The notes beneath the pieces are model-generated. The model had not been told where the DNA came from. It worked only from the letters and a program-made list of their open reading frames with translations, and did no database searches. DNA of 47,134 nucleotides from Endozoicomonas sp. (ex Botrylloides leachii) (lineage in GTDB: Bacteria > Pseudomonadota > Gammaproteobacteria > Pseudomonadales > Endozoicomonadaceae). The stretch spans positions 1 through 47,134 of the forward strand of contig JAQYUY010000082.1 in NCBI GenBank assembly GCA_028728195.1, given 5' to 3'. Of the stretch, positions 44,226 to 47,134 are shown in pieces. Numbering within the stretch: position 1 is the first letter of the stretch; each line of letters starts with the position of its first letter. A program made the translations under genes and the position numbers.

Positions 44226-45485
44226 ATGAATGCGCAACATGCTGATGTACTGATTGTGGGAGCTGGGATGGTGGGTTCTGCGCTGGCAATAGCGCTAGCT
44301 CGTAATAACATCAGTGTCGCCCTTTTTGATAAAGCACCTCCTAAGCCTTTTAGTCCGCTCCAGCTGCCAGATCTACGCGTATCTGCACTTAGCTATGCTT
44401 CAGAGCAAATACTAAAGCAGCTCAATGCATGGGAACATATGGCATCTATGCGTATGTGTCCTTATCGAAAGATGGCGGTATGGGAGCAACGTGGCAATCC
44501 CTTCAATATGGGGGCTAGTAAAGCAGTTTTTGATGCTATTGATATTGGTCATGACCAGCTAGGCTTTATTGTTGAAAATAGAGTGACTCAATTGGGTCTT
44601 CACCGAGCCTTGCGAGAGTACAAAAATATTGACCTTTTATGCCCAGTTCAGATCACAAAAATAGATGTTGCTTCGCGTACAATAACGCTTAACGATGGAA
44701 GGCGCTTTCAAGGAAAGCTGATTGTGGGTTCAGATGGTGCTCATTCTCAGGTGAGACGAGCAGCAAAAATAGGACTTTCACAAAAAGATTATGATCAACT
44801 ATGCCTTGTTTCAACTGTTGAAATCGAAGGCGGTGCTCAGGACATAACGTGGCAGGCATTCACGCCAACAGGGCCTAAATCGTTTCTACCTCTTCCTAGT
44901 ATTTCTGGAAGCATAGCTGATAAAAATTATGCATCTATTGTCTGGTATAATACCCCTGATAATATTAAGCGGTTGGATGCGTTAGATAATGAATTACTTA
45001 TGAAGGAAATTGAATTATCATTTCCTAATGAGCTACCCCCTATCATACGTCTGCATGAGCGAGGTAGTTTTCCGTTGGTAAGACGCCATGCGCATGTCTA
45101 TTACAAACCGGCGGTCGTGTTAGTCGGTGATGCAGCTCACACGATTAACCCTCTAGCAGGTCAAGGAGTTAACTTAGGGTTTCAAGATGCTGCCTGGTTA
45201 GCAGAGATTTTGATAGATGCCCATAGAAGCGGAGGTGATATCGGTAGTTCTACAGTGCTTTCTCGTTATGAAAAGGTACGCAGGCCAGAAAACCAAAAAA
45301 TGATGACCATTATGGATCTTTTTTACCACGCTTTTAGTAATGATCATATCCCACTAAAAGTCATTCGAAATCTCGGTATCGCAATGGCTGGTCGTTTAAC
45401 GCCTGCGCTAAAGCAGGTAATGAAATATGCTATGGGAATCTCTGGGAATCAGCCAAAACTAGCAAAAGGTCAACCATTATCTTGA
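44226..45485 (+). CDS. ubiF: 3-demethoxyubiquinol 3-hydroxylase (UbiF type, UbiH/COQ6 family)
   Basis: 419 residues. FAD monooxygenase: GAGMVGSALAIALARNN binds the ADP part, GSDGAHSQVRR is the DG motif, and GDAAHTINPLAGQGVNLG the GD motif. The C-terminal MDLFYHAFSNDHIPLKVIRNLG matches E. coli UbiF more than UbiH or UbiI. It catalyses a late ring hydroxylation in ubiquinone synthesis, probably the C6 step. UbiF/UbiI/UbiH paralogues are easily confused, so the exact ring position is less certain than the family. Confidence 0.88.
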   Translation: MNAQHADVLIVGAGMVGSALAIALARNNISVALFDKAPPKPFSPLQLPDLRVSALSYASEQILKQLNAWEHMASMRMCPYRKMAVWEQRGNPFNMGASKAVFDAIDIGHDQLGFIVENRVTQLGLHRALREYKNIDLLCPVQITKIDVASRTITLNDGRRFQGKLIVGSDGAHSQVRRAAKIGLSQKDYDQLCLVSTVEIEGGAQDITWQAFTPTGPKSFLPLPSISGSIADKNYASIVWYNTPDNIKRLDALDNELLMKEIELSFPNELPPIIRLHERGSFPLVRRHAHVYYKPAVVLVGDAAHTINPLAGQGVNLGFQDAAWLAEILIDAHRSGGDIGSSTVLSRYEKVRRPENQKMMTIMDLFYHAFSNDHIPLKVIRNLGIAMAGRLTPALKQVMKYAMGISGNQPKLAKGQPLS

Positions 45486-45519
45486 AAAGTTATGGCTATA
45501 AAGTACAGTATTAAAAAAA

Positions 45520-45548
45520 TTGACATAAATATCGCCTAGAACTATTAT
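45520..45548 (+). promoter_or_regulatory. Promoter of tRNA-Leu
   Basis: TTGACA, 17 bases, TATTAT. It is followed by a GC-rich discriminator (GCGCGAC), as expected for stringently controlled stable RNA. The start would be about 27 bases before the tRNA. Confidence 0.7.
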
Positions 45549-45581
45549 GCGCGACAGCTAAGTTGTTCAGTCAGCTTTATA

Positions 45582-45668
45582 GCCCAGGTGGCGGAATTGG
45601 TAGACGCGCTAGCTTCAGGTGCTAGTGTCATAATTGACGTGGAAGTTCGAGTCTTCTTCTGGGCACCA
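45582..45668 (+). tRNA. tRNA-Leu (CAG)
   Basis: 87 nt with encoded CCA, a class II tRNA with a long variable arm. Anticodon arm CTAGC TTCAGGT GCTAG gives anticodon CAG. The sequence is close to E. coli leu tRNAs. Its 3' side borders a small accessory segment with a transposase remnant, as is common for tRNA-adjacent insertion sites. Confidence 0.97.
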
Positions 45669-45759
45669 ATTTAAAAAGTCGGATTATAATGATAAGAATT
45701 TTTTATTTGGTAGTGAGCTAACCATATACTTTTCATAAGTATCTATCTAAAATTACCAT

Positions 45760-45969
45760 TTATTGGTTAATAGACCCATAATGATGTCGTAAATTTTCCC
45801 CAGTTTTAAAAAGCTGATTGTTGACTGTCTCAATGGGTGATCGACTTCTCAACAGTGTTTTGTCAATACACGGCAAGCTGAAATTTTTCATATCGGAAAC
45901 CACCTGTGATTCCGATATATAGCCTTTGTCGCCAAACCGGTGATAGTATATATCTTCAGGAAATAACAT
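45760..45969 (-). mobile_element. IS982-family transposase remnant
   Basis: 69 codons. GDKGYIS followed by DKTLLRSRSPIETVNNQL match the late catalytic region of IS982 transposases (GDKGYIS, then an R-x-IIETVNDQL segment with the last catalytic Glu). The stretch between them is shorter than in intact proteins and the C-terminal end is missing, so it is a deleted fragment. No terminal inverted repeats were found. Confidence 0.7.
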
Positions 45970-46086
45970 AATGACTCTGATTGTATAAAACGATCACACT
46001 TGACACCAGTTGATAATGATTTCTTGAAATAAATTATTCAACTACCTTAAAATGACAATTCAATACTTTGAGCAATCAAAAGTTAT

Positions 46087-46806
46087 CTATGTGTATTTCA
46101 TATAAGTAGTACAAGAATTTTCTTGTGAACTTATTTTTTTATATTCAATCAGCCAATCTTTTAAAAATTGTGGTGGACTTATTTTTACGTGAGGCATCCA
46201 CCCAGAGATATAATCTGTAAAAATTTTATCACTATCAAAAAATTTAATATGGTCTTTTTGGACGACTTTTATTTTTTTAAACCCCGATCTTTTAAGCAAT
46301 CCAGTAAAAGATTGTTTTGTATGAAACTGATATGGATTTTCGAATTCAGTAAAGTATTTAGAATATTTTTCATGTTCGATCAAATTTTCCGAAGCTAGCC
46401 ATAAGTGATCACAGCGTGGATATATAATGCCTAAAAATCTACCAGAGGAACTTAGGGAGTGGAAAATATTATTTAAAGCAGAATGTATATTTTTTACCCA
46501 GTGTAGACAGTTAAAGCTTGTGATCAAGCCTACAGGTGAACCAGACGAAAAGCTGGTTATGTCTTTCATTATAAAAGAACATTTTGGGTAATTTTCCCTT
46601 GCAAAAGTTATCATTTCTTTATTCGAGTCAACCCCTGTCACGTGGTTATTTTTTTTTCGCATAGAATCAGTTATTGACCCATCACCACAACCTATGTCAA
46701 GTATATTGCAGTTATTCAGATTGATGTTTGAAAGTATTTCAAATGCAAGCTCCTGTTGAACAGGGGCATTTTTAGAGTAATGTTTAGGATTCCAAATATT
46801 GTTCAT
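46087..46806 (-). CDS. Class I SAM-dependent methyltransferase
   Basis: 239 residues. Motif I ILDIGCGDGSITDSM, the acidic strand VTGVDSNKEM, motif with ITSFNCLHWV. The overall pattern resembles trans-aconitate/juvenile-hormone-type methyltransferases acting on small molecules. The gene is distinctly more AT-rich than its neighbours and sits beside tRNA-Leu and an IS remnant, which suggests horizontal acquisition. The substrate is unknown. Confidence 0.78.
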   Translation of the reverse strand: MNNIWNPKHYSKNAPVQQELAFEILSNINLNNCNILDIGCGDGSITDSMRKKNNHVTGVDSNKEMITFARENYPKCSFIMKDITSFSSGSPVGLITSFNCLHWVKNIHSALNNIFHSLSSSGRFLGIIYPRCDHLWLASENLIEHEKYSKYFTEFENPYQFHTKQSFTGLLKRSGFKKIKVVQKDHIKFFDSDKIFTDYISGWMPHVKISPPQFLKDWLIEYKKISSQENSCTTYMKYT

Positions 46807-46890
46807 TTTCCATTCTTTTTTATCATATGTGAGTGAAAATAACCCACATGTAAAAATGTATAGGCGATATATAGTAGAGATTTTGATCTC

Positions 46891-47034
46891 ATGGCAACCA
46901 TTAAAGTTAGCTGCTCTAGCTGTGACGAGTCATATCAAGGCTATAGCGAGGAGTTCCAACGCAATAGCCTAGTTAGAAAAGATAATGGATATTACTGTTG
47001 TGATGGTATAGCGGTATTTAAGATGCTGACCTGA
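46891..47034 (+). CDS. Small Cys-rich ORF, possibly a transposase remnant
   Basis: 47 codons: MATIKVSCSSCDESYQG at the start and a second Cys pair in GYYCCDG. The start and the Cys pairs recall the zinc finger of IS1-type InsA, but the match is short. No strong Shine-Dalgarno. Could be chance. Confidence 0.25.
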   Translation: MATIKVSCSSCDESYQGYSEEFQRNSLVRKDNGYYCCDGIAVFKMLT

Positions 47035-47121
47035 TCGCGATAGTCCATTAATGCTTTATCAGTTCTTAACGTATCACTTGCATAGCTTAAAACCCGATTA
47101 TCAATATGGAGTAATTTTTTT

Positions 47122-47134
47122 ACAAAGGAGCTAT
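47122..47134 (+). promoter_or_regulatory. Ribosome binding site for a gene beyond the window
   Basis: An AAAGGAG followed by CTAT ends the window, so a start codon is expected within a few bases downstream. Confidence 0.4.

Overview
The window is an AT-rich stretch (about 40% GC by eye) of a gammaproteobacterial chromosome. Its gene blocks recall the Pseudomonas/Oceanospirillales side of the class: rubA next to ubiC-ubiA-phoB-phoR, pcnB-folK, dsbA next to an endonuclease-family gene, and ilvE next to lipopolysaccharide-core genes with a DnpA-like deacetylase. The leucine dehydrogenase/branched-chain 2-oxoacid dehydrogenase cluster is of a kind also met in Legionella/Coxiella-type bacteria. 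Transposase remnants, decayed ORFs, a dispersed repeat and large repeat-rich orphan proteins suggest a genome with past mobile-element activity, possibly a host-associated lineage. The genus cannot be named from this sequence alone.

Layout. 1-4725: transposase tail, then leucine dehydrogenase and E1alpha, E1beta and E2 of a branched-chain 2-oxoacid dehydrogenase. 5118-10035: orphan yeaH, an H-NS-like protein, a decayed ORF and the ABC-F gene yheS. 10367-15490: ZapB-like coiled coil, folK, pcnB, a CAU tRNA and radA. 15794-20175 (minus): rpsL-rpsG-fusA-tuf, with a good promoter and a roughly 400-nt structured leader but without rpoBC or the S10 operon beside it. 20988-22783 (minus): a receiver-like protein lacking the phospho-Asp, an SMI1/KNR4 protein, an SCP2-like protein and rubredoxin. 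23260-27095: ubiC, ubiA, phoB, phoR. 27395-30520: two adjacent orphan proteins with internal repeats. 30848-36788: trpS, a C39-like protein overlapping a GST, ilvE, a GT2 glycosyltransferase and a PIG-L deacetylase. 36900-38230: two tandem secreted HExxH proteins. 38338-39678: glpT. 40021-42134: a large orphan gene interrupted by a frameshift at an A10 tract. 42188-45485: endonuclease-family gene, dsbA, ubiF. 45582-47134: tRNA-Leu, an IS982 transposase remnant, an AT-rich methyltransferase, and a ribosome binding site at the last bases for a gene beyond the window.

How the genes work together. Leucine dehydrogenase and the 2-oxoacid dehydrogenase would degrade branched-chain amino acids to acyl-CoA, opposite in direction to IlvE. 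UbiC, UbiA and UbiF serve ubiquinone synthesis. PhoB/PhoR with a candidate Pho box, and GlpT, point to phosphate and glycerol-3-phosphate handling. The least explained items are the frameshifted orphan, the two repeat-rich proteins, the paired HExxH proteins and a 123-bp dispersed repeat present four times.
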